Shown: piece after piece, positions 7,694 through 16,106 of the stretch
How the letters are laid out: every line of letters starts with the position of its first letter
Position numbering within the stretch: position 1 is the first letter of the stretch
NCBI RefSeq assembly: GCF_016901135.1
Contig: NZ_JAFEVL010000061.1
Coordinates: 151,138 to 215,137 of the forward strand
DNA from: Martinezella lusitana
GTDB taxonomy: Bacteria > Pseudomonadota > Alphaproteobacteria > Rhizobiales > Rhizobiaceae
Direction: 5' to 3'
DNA length: 64,000 nt
Notes under the pieces: generated by a model
The model's database searches: none
What the model saw: the letters and a program-made list of their open reading frames with translations, nothing else
What the model was told of the DNA's origin: nothing
Translations under genes and position numbers: made by a program

Positions 7694-8827
7694 ATGACCA
7701 CGCAACGTATTCGCGACTTTCTCGCTACCCGACGTCCGGACGGTCCCTGCCTGGTGGTTGATCTCGATGTCGTCCGCGACAATTTTCGTGCCTTCCGTCA
7801 TGCCATGCCGGACAGCGCCATCTACTATGCTGTCAAGGCCAACCCGGCTCCGGAAGTGCTGCGCCTGCTCGCAAGCCTCGGCTCCAACTTCGATTGCGCG
7901 TCCGTCGCTGAAATCGAAATGGCGCTCGATGCTGGCGCGACGGCCGCTCGCATCTCCTTCGGCAACACGATCAAGAAGGAGCGCGATATCGCCCGTGCGC
8001 ATGCGCTCGGCATCAGCCTCTTCGCCGTCGACAGCCACGAGGAAGTCGAGAAGATTTCCCGTGCCGCTCCCGGCGCTCGCGTGTTCTGCCGTGTCCTGAC
8101 GGATGGCGAAGGCGCCGAATGGCCGCTGTCGCGCAAGTTTGGCTGCGTCCCGCAGATGGCTGTCGACGTGCTCGTCTACGCTCATCAGCTGGGTCTGGAA
8201 TCCTACGGCGTGTCTTTCCACGTCGGCTCGCAGATGACCAAGGTCGATGCCTGGGATGCTGCTCTCGCCGATGCCAAGCGGGTCTTCGTCTCGCTGGCCA
8301 AGCAGGGCATCCACCTGCAGATGGTCAACATGGGCGGCGGTTTCCCGACCAAGTATCTGCGCGACGTCCCGTCGGCTGAAGCCTATGGCAAGGCGATCTT
8401 TGCGTCTCTGCGCGCCCATTTCGGTAACCAGATCCCGCACACGATCATCGAGCCGGGCCGCGGCATGGTCGGCAATGCCGGCGTGATCAAGGCTGAAGTC
8501 GTCCTGATTTCGAAGAAGTCGGACAACGATGCTGCCCGCTGGGTCTTCCTCGACATCGGCAAGTTCGGCGGTCTCGCCGAAACCATGGACGAGGCGATCC
8601 GCTACCCGATCCGCACCGAGCGCGACGGCGACGAGATGGAAGCCTGCGTCATCGCCGGCCCGACCTGCGATTCGGCCGACGTGCTCTATGAAAAGAACCT
8701 CTATCCGTTGCCGGTGACGCTCACCATCGGCGACGAGGTCCTGATCGAAGGCACCGGCGCCTACACCACGACCTATTCGGCTGTTGCGTTCAACGGGTTC
8801 GATCCGCTGAAGGCCTACATCATCTGA
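7694..8827 (+). CDS. Ornithine decarboxylase, alanine-racemase-fold (type III PLP)
   Basis: A 377-residue group IV decarboxylase that makes putrescine from ornithine; some relatives also accept lysine or other diamino acids. PLP is held by Lys48 in YYAVKANP, the substrate-side cysteine is Cys325 in GPTCDSAD, and the glycine-rich PLP-phosphate loop MGGGFP and EPGRGMVG are present. The length is typical of the bacterial enzymes. AAAGGGAA precedes the ATG. It sits behind a long structured leader, so polyamine feedback control is likely, and a GNAT acetyltransferase follows 96 bases downstream, a conserved rhizobial neighbour. It is the route to putrescine and homospermidine in this group. Confidence 0.93.
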   Translation: MTTQRIRDFLATRRPDGPCLVVDLDVVRDNFRAFRHAMPDSAIYYAVKANPAPEVLRLLASLGSNFDCASVAEIEMALDAGATAARISFGNTIKKERDIARAHALGISLFAVDSHEEVEKISRAAPGARVFCRVLTDGEGAEWPLSRKFGCVPQMAVDVLVYAHQLGLESYGVSFHVGSQMTKVDAWDAALADAKRVFVSLAKQGIHLQMVNMGGGFPTKYLRDVPSAEAYGKAIFASLRAHFGNQIPHTIIEPGRGMVGNAGVIKAEVVLISKKSDNDAARWVFLDIGKFGGLAETMDEAIRYPIRTERDGDEMEACVIAGPTCDSADVLYEKNLYPLPVTLTIGDEVLIEGTGAYTTTYSAVAFNGFDPLKAYII

Positions 8828-8923
8828 GGTCTGACTTTGCCGACCCCGTAGTCAGCCGGGGCGGCACCTTCACAATTATTTGTCACCACCGCTGATAACG
8901 GTATTGGGCAACGGGAGGCCGAG

Positions 8924-9514
8924 ATGGCCGCTGTTCTTGATTCTGTCCGCGCATTCTTTGCGCCCACCACTTTCACACTCGACCTGGAAAACGCAGGCGA
9001 TGTCGTTGCTCGCGAAAATCTGCTCGACCGCGCCATGGGCGCCGGTCGCCGCAAGAAGTCGTCCGAAAAGCTACGCCGGGGCCGTGTTCCGGCCGAAGGC
9101 CTGGCGCTGGTCGCCCGCGACCGCACCGGCCATGTCATCGGCACGGTTCGCCTGTGGAACGTCGAGGCTGGTGTCGATCGCGAGACCCGTCCGGTCGATG
9201 CGCTGTTGCTCGGCCCGCTGGCCGTCGATCCTGCGTGTGAAGGCAAGGGTATGGGCTCGGCGCTGATGCGCGCTGCCATCCTGGAAGCCAAGAAGCGCGG
9301 CCATGGCGCCATCCTGCTCGTCGGCGATGCGCCCTATTACGAGCGTTTCGGCTTCTTTGCCGAAAAGACCCGCCATCTCGTCATGCCAGGCCCGTTCCAG
9401 CGCGAGCGTTTCCTGGCGCTCGAACTGAAGGACGGCTGGCTCAATGGCTCTGCCGGCATCATCGTCGCCAGCGGTCGCAAGCTTGCCCAGCCGCCTGTCG
9501 CAAGGGTCGCCTGA
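8924..9514 (+). CDS. GNAT-family N-acetyltransferase
   Basis: A 196-residue protein with the GNAT acetyl-CoA binding core: LLLGPLAVDPACEGKGMGSALM (strand beta-4, then the Q/RxxGxG/A-like loop EGKGMG, around residues 95-115), then AILLVGDAPYYERFGF, the family's C-terminal strand-helix. About 60 N-terminal residues contain a basic segment (AGRRKKSSEKLRRGR) that is unusual for a minimal GNAT. Its substrate is unknown. Its position just after ornithine decarboxylase suggests polyamine or diamino-acid acetylation, but that is inference. An imperfect hairpin directly after its stop suggests the transcript ends here. Confidence 0.85.
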   Translation: MAAVLDSVRAFFAPTTFTLDLENAGDVVARENLLDRAMGAGRRKKSSEKLRRGRVPAEGLALVARDRTGHVIGTVRLWNVEAGVDRETRPVDALLLGPLAVDPACEGKGMGSALMRAAILEAKKRGHGAILLVGDAPYYERFGFFAEKTRHLVMPGPFQRERFLALELKDGWLNGSAGIIVASGRKLAQPPVARVA

Positions 9515-9520
9515 GACGCC

Positions 9521-9558
9521 GAGGCTGCCTCGCAAACCGCAGCGAGACAGCCTCAATT
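9521..9558 (+). terminator. Probable terminator after the GNAT gene
   Basis: A 13-bp stem with one mismatch (9521-9533 pairing with 9542-9554) and an 8-base loop begins 7 bases after the stop. The following T-run is short (AATTTG), so termination may be inefficient. Confidence 0.6.
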
Positions 9559-9638
9559 TGCTATGTTGAATTAAGAGAACCGCAAGCGGCCTGTCGTATC
9601 CTCGAACTCTCAGAGGGTCGACAAGGGACGATGTCATC

Positions 9639-10805
9639 ATGGTGCTGGATCTGCGGACGATCTATGTTGTCTGTGGTTTCGCTTGTCTTGTGCTGGGCTG
9701 CGTGCAGCTTCTCGCGTTTGCGACGGGACGTTTCGAACGCTGGCCTCTGTGGTGGGGCGCCAGCAATGTGCTGTTGGGCTTTGGCTCTCTCGGCGTCGCC
9801 TTGCGCGATATCGCTCCGGATTTCATAACGGTCGGCTTGGCGAACAGCCTGACGCTTGCGGGTTACATAGCCTTGCTCGCGGCTATCAAGATCTTTGCCG
9901 GAAAACCCATCAATTTACGGAGATATGCTACCGTTATCGCCATCGGCTCGTTGCCCTTGTTCCTTGTTTTCGGTGACGGCGCCAGCTATTTGCCGCGCAT
10001 CGCCTATCTCTCCTTCATCTTCAGTTTCTGTGATCTCGCGATCATGCGTGAGGGATACAGGCTTGTCCGGCGCGAGACATTGGTTTCCGGCTGGATCCTC
10101 GTTGGCCTTTTTGCCCCGACAGCGGTGATTTTTGCCGGGCGGGCGACACTCGCCCTCCTCGGACGGCTGGGTGGCGACGGCCTGTTCGACAAACCCAGCG
10201 GCGATCAGTGGCTGGCGCTGACGGCCGCGGTTTTCATCTGTCTGCGCGGCATTACCATTGTTCTGATGGCTTCCGAACGCAGCCGCAACAAGCTGATTGA
10301 GCTTGCCCATCACGATCCTCTTACCGGTGCGATGAACCGCAGCGGTCTTGCCAGCGCCTATACGCGGCTGGCCGGAAGGCTGCCCGTCGCCGTGTTCCTG
10401 ATCGACATCGATCATTTCAAAACGCTCAACGACAGCCATGGCCATGCGGTGGGGGATCGCATCCTCAGTCTCTTCGTGCAGGTGGCGAAATCGCAGCTTG
10501 GCGTCCGAGGCATCGTGGCACGTCAGGGCGGGGATGAATTCGTGCTCGTCGTCGAACACACCGCGGCGGACGAGGCGGTGCGACTGGCGCAACGCATTCG
10601 TGCAGCCTTCGCCGATGCCATGTCGCGGGAAAGCGACCTACAGATCTCGCCGACTCTGTCGATCGGTATTGCCGAGGGCCGCAACAGCCTCGAACGGCTC
10701 CTGGAAAGAGCTGACGAAGCCGTTTACCGCGCCAAGCGCAACGGGCGGGATCGCGTCGAGGTTCAGACCCTGAAGCCCGGAGAGGCCGTTGAAAAAGCGG
10801 CTTAA
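9639..10805 (+). CDS. Membrane-anchored diguanylate cyclase (GGDEF)
   Basis: 388 residues. The first 210 are hydrophobic, with about six membrane segments (for example VVCGFACLVLGCVQLLAFA, then LAYLSFIFSF-type helices) and no recognisable sensor domain. A short coiled linker leads to a GGDEF domain beginning HHDPLTGAMNR (about 225). The active-site loop is GGDEF at 297-301, so cyclase activity is expected. The RxxD inhibitory site, which normally sits five residues earlier, reads GVRG (288-291), so product inhibition through that site is probably absent. The gene is monocistronic and its last four bases overlap the end of the convergent peroxidase gene. Confidence 0.93.
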   Translation: MVLDLRTIYVVCGFACLVLGCVQLLAFATGRFERWPLWWGASNVLLGFGSLGVALRDIAPDFITVGLANSLTLAGYIALLAAIKIFAGKPINLRRYATVIAIGSLPLFLVFGDGASYLPRIAYLSFIFSFCDLAIMREGYRLVRRETLVSGWILVGLFAPTAVIFAGRATLALLGRLGGDGLFDKPSGDQWLALTAAVFICLRGITIVLMASERSRNKLIELAHHDPLTGAMNRSGLASAYTRLAGRLPVAVFLIDIDHFKTLNDSHGHAVGDRILSLFVQVAKSQLGVRGIVARQGGDEFVLVVEHTAADEAVRLAQRIRAAFADAMSRESDLQISPTLSIGIAEGRNSLERLLERADEAVYRAKRNGRDRVEVQTLKPGEAVEKAA

Positions 10806-12184
10806 TTCGCCGCCTTTACACTTTCCTTCGCAGGGTCGTATCCGTCCGTCAGCGTCTTCAGGAAGGCGACGACATCGTTGATCTCGGCGTCGTTGAGCGC
10901 CGGTGTGTCGCCGAGCTTGCGGTTCATCGGCGCGTCGATGACGTCGATATTGGCCCGATACTGCTCAGGCAGATCATTGTATTTCATCACCTTGCCACCG
11001 GCATCCTTCGGGTAGATCTCATCCGGATTGGTGTCGCGCTTGACGTAGAAGCGCGTCACGTCCTCGAGCGTGCGATAGACGCCATTGTGGAAGAAGACGT
11101 GGCGAGCGGCGACGTTGCGCAATGTCGGCGTCTTGAACAGCCCGCAATTCTGCGCCTGGGCGGAATAGGTGTCGTTGCGCAGCGGGCCACAAATGCCGGT
11201 GTCGTCGTAATGCGGATCGGCATTGGCCGGGATGGCTGGATTGCGCGGCGCTCCCAAGGCTTCGAATTCGAAATCGGTGAAGTTTGGCATCTGCCCGTCG
11301 CCGGTCATCTTGTCGAGGTGACACGAGGCGCAATTGCCCTTGCTTGGATCATCGAACAGCTTCAATCCTCGCGCTTCGGCATCCGTGAGCACCGCCTTGC
11401 CGCGAAGGTAATAATCATATTTGCTCGTATAGGGATGAAAGGATGGCTCCTCGATCTGGTAGCGGGCAAGGGCGAAGCCGATTTCGGCGATCGTCATGTC
11501 CTGATCGTTGAGGATATTCTCGCCGAAGAGCGCCGAGATGTCCCTGCCATAGCCCTTCTTCAATTTCGCATAGACGGTGCCCGCATCCACATTCGCCATT
11601 TCGAACGGTGAGATCATCGGCTGCAAAGCCTGCTCTTCCAGCGAATCGACGCGTCCATCCCAGAACATTCCGCCTTGCGGCACCAGATCCGGAGCGGTCG
11701 AATCGGCCTTGACGACGGCTTGCGCCGTCAGCGGCCCGGCTATGGCCGCCGGCGCGTTGGCGAGTGCTACGCCTGAGGCTTCAATCATCGGCGCGGCTTC
11801 GGTAGCCTCGTCGGCAGCGCTTTCAGCCCCGACCGAGAAGGAAGGCGTCGACATCTTGTAGGCGAGGCTCGGCACGGCGCGGATGCCCGGTTGGTCGAGA
11901 TGCGGACCGCCGAGCTGCACGGCGCGGTCGTTGGCGGGCGCATAATGATTGCCGGGATCGTGGCAGGTGGCGCAGGACATCTGGTCGCCGCCCGATAGCG
12001 TCGGATCGAAAAACAGCCGCTTGCCGAGCTGGGCCACGGCACTCAGCGGCGCCTGGTCGTCATAGCCGTCCGTGGCGGCAGCATTGGCGGCCGGCTTGCT
12101 TGCCGCGCCGATGGCCGCACTCGCGAGCGATATGCCCGCGAGTGCGATGAAGGGCAGGAGACGGCGGTTGATCTGCAAGGGCAT
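10802..12184 (-). CDS. Di-haem cytochrome c peroxidase / MauG-family protein
   Basis: A 460-residue exported protein with an N-terminal signal peptide (NRRLLPFIALAGISLASAAIG) and two c-type haem motifs, CATCH near residue 70 and CASCH near 290. This is the layout of bacterial cytochrome c peroxidases and MauG. Conserved flanking blocks include GKRLFFDPTLS, GGMFWDGRVDSLEEQ and TPTLRNVAARHVFFHNG. The start at 12184 is preferred over one eight codons upstream because GGGGGACGG precedes it. Its frame begins 20 bases after the phosphoesterase stop, so both lie in one operon. It could reduce peroxide in the periplasm or oxidise a protein partner; the long Ala-rich insert before the second domain fits neither textbook type exactly. 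Confidence 0.9.
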   Translation of the reverse strand: MPLQINRRLLPFIALAGISLASAAIGAASKPAANAAATDGYDDQAPLSAVAQLGKRLFFDPTLSGGDQMSCATCHDPGNHYAPANDRAVQLGGPHLDQPGIRAVPSLAYKMSTPSFSVGAESAADEATEAAPMIEASGVALANAPAAIAGPLTAQAVVKADSTAPDLVPQGGMFWDGRVDSLEEQALQPMISPFEMANVDAGTVYAKLKKGYGRDISALFGENILNDQDMTIAEIGFALARYQIEEPSFHPYTSKYDYYLRGKAVLTDAEARGLKLFDDPSKGNCASCHLDKMTGDGQMPNFTDFEFEALGAPRNPAIPANADPHYDDTGICGPLRNDTYSAQAQNCGLFKTPTLRNVAARHVFFHNGVYRTLEDVTRFYVKRDTNPDEIYPKDAGGKVMKYNDLPEQYRANIDVIDAPMNRKLGDTPALNDAEINDVVAFLKTLTDGYDPAKESVKAAN

Positions 12185-12204
12185 TTTCCGTCCCCCTTTA
12201 TGCA

Positions 12205-13839
12205 TCAAGAGGCCTGGTTGCCGGTCTTCGTGTCGAGGATCAGCTTCGGCGTATCGCCGCCCTTGGACCAGTCGAACATAGCCTTCAGCGAGCCGGAAAT
12301 GGCATCGAACGAGCCGCCGCCAAGGCGGCTGCCGCCCATCCAGTTATCCTCGATGAAACGCATGACGGAGGTCTGGTCGGTCAGCGTATGATCGACGAAG
12401 TTGACCTTGGAGTAGGGCGAGATGACCAGCAGCGGCTGGCGCGTGCCGTAGCCGCAACGACCCTGGGCCGGCTGACCGTTGACGCCAGGCAGCGGCGTGC
12501 CGGTCGAACAGCTGTCGCCGCCGCTCAACACGTCATAGCCCTTGACGCCGAGCTTGGACGGATTGACCACTGCGTGGGCGTGATCATACCAGCCGTCGGA
12601 GTCATCATAGAGAAGGATGATGGCGGTGTCCTTCCAGTCCGGCGAGTCCTGAACGGTGTTGACCACCTGGGTCACGAATTCCTGCTCGTCGAGCGGGTCG
12701 GAATAGCCGGCATGGCCGTCCTGATACGCAGGCGCCTTCAGGAAGCTGACGGCCGGCATGTTGCCGTTCTTCAGGGCCGCATAGAAGTCGGTTGTGTCGT
12801 ACTGATGGTTGGCGACGTCCGTCGTGCCGATCGCGGCCACGGAGGACGGGCGCGCATGCGTTGGGTTGGCCGTCGAGGCGTAGTACTGGAACGGCTGGTG
12901 ATGCGGGATGTAGTCGGCACTGTTGACCTTGGTGACGGTCGAGGTGGTCGCGCGCTTGCAGCCGGTCGTGCCGTCGGGATTGGTCAGCGTCACGTCGAAG
13001 CCGCCTTCGAAGAAGCCCCAGGTGATCTTATGCTCGTTCAGCATGTCGCCGATGTTCTTGCCATACATCAGGGCCGTCTGGCCGGCCGAGCAGACGTCGC
13101 CCGTCGGGTCGAAATCGCTGATGGCGGTCCAGCCGCCGCTGCCATCGGGCACGATGCGACCCTTGGAATAGGTGCCGTCGCTTTCCAGCGTGTAGCCGGG
13201 CGGCAGGATGGCGCCATTGGTCTGGCCGGAGATGAGGTTCAGCGCGCCGGGGGTCGAGGGGCCGAAATTGGTGGAGAAGGAATTGTCGTTCAGTGCGTAA
13301 TGCTGGGCGTAGTTCCAGAGGGCGGTGACGGTGTTGCCGTCATAATAGCCCATGACCTGGCCCTTGGTGCCGAAGGCGCCGGCCGCACCCTTGGTGCCGT
13401 GACCGGTATTGGCCGGAAAGAGGTCCATGGCGAAATTGTTATAGGCGGCCTGTTCGGCCGTATAGCCATGGTTCTGGGACTGGGTGGCCGCCTGCGTGCG
13501 ATCGAGGCGGAAGGGGGCTGCGGCGTCGGCACCGTTCGCCGTGTTGGTCTTGTTCGGATTGTTGTCCAGCAGGCCGGAATTTGCGAGTGTGTTGATGTCG
13601 GCCGGCGTGTTGTCGGCGGCCTTGAATTCCGGCTCGCCGGCGATGTTGGCTGCCTTGGGGTAGGTCGCGAAGTAGTGGTCGAAGGAGACGTTCTCCTGGA
13701 AAATAACGACCAGGTGCTTGATCGGCGTTGCGGTATTCGTCGCGGGCGCCATATCGGCGGCGCTGGCGGTGGAACAGAGCGAAATAAGTGCAAGCGCGCT
13801 GCCGGCTGCAAGGGCGGCGCGACGCGAAAGACTGGTCAT
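12205..13839 (-). CDS. Exported phosphoesterase (phospholipase C / acid phosphatase AcpA superfamily)
   Basis: A 544-residue protein of the PF04185 phosphoesterase family. The N-terminus SLSRRAALAAGSALALISL is a signal peptide with a twin-arginine-like SRR. The family motif ENVSFDHYFATYP (metal ligands and nucleophile region) comes soon after, and the second metal-binding block YDDSDGWYDHAHAVV is in the C-terminal half. Among three clustered ATGs I chose 13839, which is 7 bases after AGAGGA. Relatives release phosphate or the headgroup from phospholipids, or act as broad acid phosphatases. A candidate Pho box upstream supports a phosphate-starvation role. The peroxidase gene follows in the same operon. 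Confidence 0.9.
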   Translation of the reverse strand: MTSLSRRAALAAGSALALISLCSTASAADMAPATNTATPIKHLVVIFQENVSFDHYFATYPKAANIAGEPEFKAADNTPADINTLANSGLLDNNPNKTNTANGADAAAPFRLDRTQAATQSQNHGYTAEQAAYNNFAMDLFPANTGHGTKGAAGAFGTKGQVMGYYDGNTVTALWNYAQHYALNDNSFSTNFGPSTPGALNLISGQTNGAILPPGYTLESDGTYSKGRIVPDGSGGWTAISDFDPTGDVCSAGQTALMYGKNIGDMLNEHKITWGFFEGGFDVTLTNPDGTTGCKRATTSTVTKVNSADYIPHHQPFQYYASTANPTHARPSSVAAIGTTDVANHQYDTTDFYAALKNGNMPAVSFLKAPAYQDGHAGYSDPLDEQEFVTQVVNTVQDSPDWKDTAIILLYDDSDGWYDHAHAVVNPSKLGVKGYDVLSGGDSCSTGTPLPGVNGQPAQGRCGYGTRQPLLVISPYSKVNFVDHTLTDQTSVMRFIEDNWMGGSRLGGGSFDAISGSLKAMFDWSKGGDTPKLILDTKTGNQAS

Positions 13840-13916
13840 CGTCATATCCTCTTCGAGTGGGGGCATTGCTCCGGCGCTTGTTGCGCCGCGCCGGGCATAG
13901 AGAACTCTTTCGAGCT

Positions 13917-13934
13917 ATCAACGGAGTATGACAG
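13917..13934 (-). promoter_or_regulatory. Candidate Pho box upstream of phosphoesterase
   Basis: Read on the minus strand, CTGTCAT (13934-13928), a 4-base spacer and CGTTGAT (13923-13917) form two direct repeats on the PhoB-box pattern (7 + 4 + 7). The first half matches the alphaproteobacterial consensus at all seven positions, the second at four. It lies about 78 bases before the phosphoesterase start, the right distance for a PhoB-activated promoter. Confidence 0.5.
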
Positions 13935-14085
13935 TTCCATGAAGGGGAGAAAAATTGCACGCGTGAGAGGTGCGGCTGGCGGCTGTTTTTGCTGAAATGA
14001 AGGAGGGGTTTGTATGCTGGCAAGGCATGAGGCGCTGGCGATGCTACCTTATGTCACGGGCGGGGGTAGGCAGCTGATCACCCGC

Positions 14086-14128
14086 CCTCGTGGTTCGAGA
14101 CGGCCCTGTGGGCCTCCTCACCATGAGG
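14086..14128. repeat. Small palindromic intergenic repeat
   Basis: CCTCGTGGT at 14086-14094 pairs with ACCATGAGG at 14120-14128 with one mismatch, and an inner GCCC/GGGC hairpin lies between. The sequence around TTCGAGACGGCC resembles short palindromic repeats seen between genes of many Rhizobiales. Together with 14193-14253 it fills the 445-bp gap between the phosphoesterase promoter and the convergently placed end of cysE; I see no gene in that gap. Confidence 0.55.
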
Positions 14129-14192
14129 ACTAGTCCTTCCCTACTTGGCGGCAAGGAAGGCTCAATCGTTTGTCGTGGCTCCGAACTCACCC

Positions 14193-14253
14193 AACCTTAT
14201 CCTTAGGTGCGCAGCGCCCTAAGCCTGTCGAAGGGGGGCGGAGCCTCGAAGGA
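14193..14253. repeat. Second palindromic intergenic repeat
   Basis: CTTAGG 14202-14207 pairs with CCTAAG 14218-14223 around a GC-rich centre, followed by GCCTGTCGAAGG and GAGCCTCGAAGG. This resembles the widespread alphaproteobacterial repeats carrying a GCCTCGAAGG box. It lies 30 bases past the cysE stop and might act in 3'-end processing. Confidence 0.5.
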
Positions 14254-14284
14254 CGGGGCGGCCACGGTCCCTCAGAGATCGAGG

Positions 14285-15100
14285 CTAGATATTCTGATCC
14301 ATCGTTTCCGCCGGGATCTCATCGGCGGGGTGGATGCGAACGACCGTGGCCGGGACGCCGGCAACGGTGCAGTGGGGTGGTACGGCTTTCACCACGACGC
14401 TGCCCGCCGCCACCTTGCTGAAGGCGCCGACTTCGATATTGCCGAGGATCTTGGCGCCGGCGCCGATCATCACCCCATGGCGGATTTTCGGATGCCGGTC
14501 CCCACTCTCCTTGCCGGTGCCGCCAAGCGTGACGTTCTGCAGGATGGAAACTTCGTCCTCGATCACGGCTGTCTCGCCGATGACGATGCCGGAGCCATGA
14601 TCGAGCATGATGGAAGAGCCGATCCTGGCCGCCGGATGGATATCCGGGCCGAAGACGAGCGAGACGAGGTTGGAAAGCCAGCTGGCGATTTCGGTGCGGC
14701 CTTCGGTCCAGAGCACATGGGCGATGCGGTGGGTCTGCAGGGCGTGAAAGCCCTTCAAATTCAAAAGCGCATGCAGATAGGTCGAGCAGGCGGGATCGCG
14801 GGTGCGTACGGCGACGAGATCGGCTTCGGTTGCTTGCAGGATTGCGACATGCCGCACCAGCACGCCGGAGAGCAGCGAAAGCAGATCGTCGTGCTCGATC
14901 CGGACGACGCAAAGCCGTGCGGCGAGCACATTGGCGAGGCTCTCGGCATCCGAGCGGCTGGCAAGAATCTGCGCCTGCAGCAGCGGGGCGAGCGTCGGCT
15001 CGCGCTCAGCGAGTTCGGCGGCCTCGCGACGGATCACATCCCAGACGCTTTCGGCTGAGGCAGGGGTCTTTCCGGCGATTGCCGTTCCTGACTGGGGCAT
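14285..15100 (-). CDS. cysE: Serine O-acetyltransferase
   Basis: 271 residues. The N-terminal helical domain (ESVWDVIRREAAELAEREP) and the C-terminal left-handed beta-helix of hexapeptide repeats (IHPAARIGSSIMLDHGSGIV, then IGETAVIEDEVSILQNVTLG) are those of CysE. The catalytic His/Asp lie in LDHGSG, and GGTGKESGDRHPKI forms the acetyl-CoA/serine loop. The tail PAETMDQNI ends in isoleucine, as needed for docking into cysteine synthase CysK. It makes O-acetylserine for cysteine synthesis. Unusually, its start is only 16 bases behind the stop of the WD40 gene, so it appears to be the third gene of the CobW operon, possibly under zinc control. Confidence 0.93.
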   Translation of the reverse strand: MPQSGTAIAGKTPASAESVWDVIRREAAELAEREPTLAPLLQAQILASRSDAESLANVLAARLCVVRIEHDDLLSLLSGVLVRHVAILQATEADLVAVRTRDPACSTYLHALLNLKGFHALQTHRIAHVLWTEGRTEIASWLSNLVSLVFGPDIHPAARIGSSIMLDHGSGIVIGETAVIEDEVSILQNVTLGGTGKESGDRHPKIRHGVMIGAGAKILGNIEVGAFSKVAAGSVVVKAVPPHCTVAGVPATVVRIHPADEIPAETMDQNI

Positions 15101-15116
15101 GATCTTGTCTTTCTGT

Positions 15117-16106
15117 TTAACCGGAGACGTCGACGACGCCGCAATCGCCGGCTTCGGAGGCGAAGGCCAGCAGCTTGCCGGACTTGCTCCAGCTCATCGA
15201 TGTGATCGCACCCTTGCCTGGCCGGCGCAAGAGCGCTTCCTTGGCGTCGCCGAGGCGGACCGCCAGGATCATGCCGTCGATGAAGCCGATGGCGAGGATA
15301 TCCTCGGCGGCGTGGAACTTTACCGAGGTCGCCATGATGTTGGCGCGGGTGCCGAGCTCGAGCGGCGCCTTGCCCATCGGTCCGTCCTTGCCCTGGAAGG
15401 GCCAGACGATCGCCGCCGGCGCACCGGAAGAGGCGAGCCACTTGCCCTTGTTGGACCAGGACAGGGATTTCACCTTGGCGGGATAGCCCGTCATGCGCAT
15501 ATGTCGCGCCTCGGCGCCCGGTTTGGCGTCCAGCTTCCAGCCGTGCAGGGCGTTTTCCTGCATGGTTGTCACGATGAACTGACCGTCCGGCGAGAAGGTG
15601 ACGCCGGTATGGGCGCCCTTCCATTCTAGATTGACCGGCTGCGCGCTCATGCCAACCCAGTGCAGCGATACGCCGTTGTAGCGGGCGACGGCTATACGTA
15701 TGCCCTTGGGAGCGAAGGCGATGCCTTCGACCGTGCGCTCTTCCGGAAATTCCTTCGTCGAGCCGTCGGCCAGCCGCACGAAAGTGCTCTTGCCGTAGGA
15801 ATAGGCGACCGAACCCTGCGGACCGGCGGCAATCTGCCCGATCCATTTGCGCGGGGCTTCGGCGAGAACCGTCACACTGCCATCGGCCGCAATCCGCAGG
15901 ACCTTGCCGTCCTCGCCGCCGGAAATCAGGCTGTCGCTATGGGGATCGTGAATGCAGGTCAGCATGCCCCGATGGGCCTCGGTGACCTTGTCTCCACCCT
16001 CGAGGCGATGGATTGCGCCGGCGGCGCTGGCGAAGAAGGGGGTGTCCCCTAAAAATTCGACGGCCAGAACGTGGCCGTCGATATCAAGCGGAGCGACAGT
16101 CGGCAT
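15117..16106 (-). CDS. WD40-repeat protein linked to CobW metallochaperone
   Basis: A 329-residue beta-propeller with degenerate WD40 repeats. Recurrent blocks such as GVTFSPDGQFIVTTM, VKSLSWSNKGKWLASSG and ITSMSWSKSGKLLAFAS mark the blades; the length suits seven blades. There is no signal peptide, so it is cytoplasmic. Its ATG overlaps the CobW stop (TGATG), showing tight translational coupling. WD40 proteins paired with COG0523 GTPases recur in Rhizobiales, but their role is not established; a scaffold for the metallochaperone and its client is a reasonable guess. Confidence 0.85.
   Translation of the reverse strand: MPTVAPLDIDGHVLAVEFLGDTPFFASAAGAIHRLEGGDKVTEAHRGMLTCIHDPHSDSLISGGEDGKVLRIAADGSVTVLAEAPRKWIGQIAAGPQGSVAYSYGKSTFVRLADGSTKEFPEERTVEGIAFAPKGIRIAVARYNGVSLHWVGMSAQPVNLEWKGAHTGVTFSPDGQFIVTTMQENALHGWKLDAKPGAEARHMRMTGYPAKVKSLSWSNKGKWLASSGAPAAIVWPFQGKDGPMGKAPLELGTRANIMATSVKFHAAEDILAIGFIDGMILAVRLGDAKEALLRRPGKGAITSMSWSKSGKLLAFASEAGDCGVVDVSG

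Noticed and set aside
12388..13995. 535-codon plus-strand open frame
   Set aside because: It lies opposite the phosphoesterase gene and is rich in Gly/Arg/Val, as expected for a shadow frame in GC-rich coding DNA.
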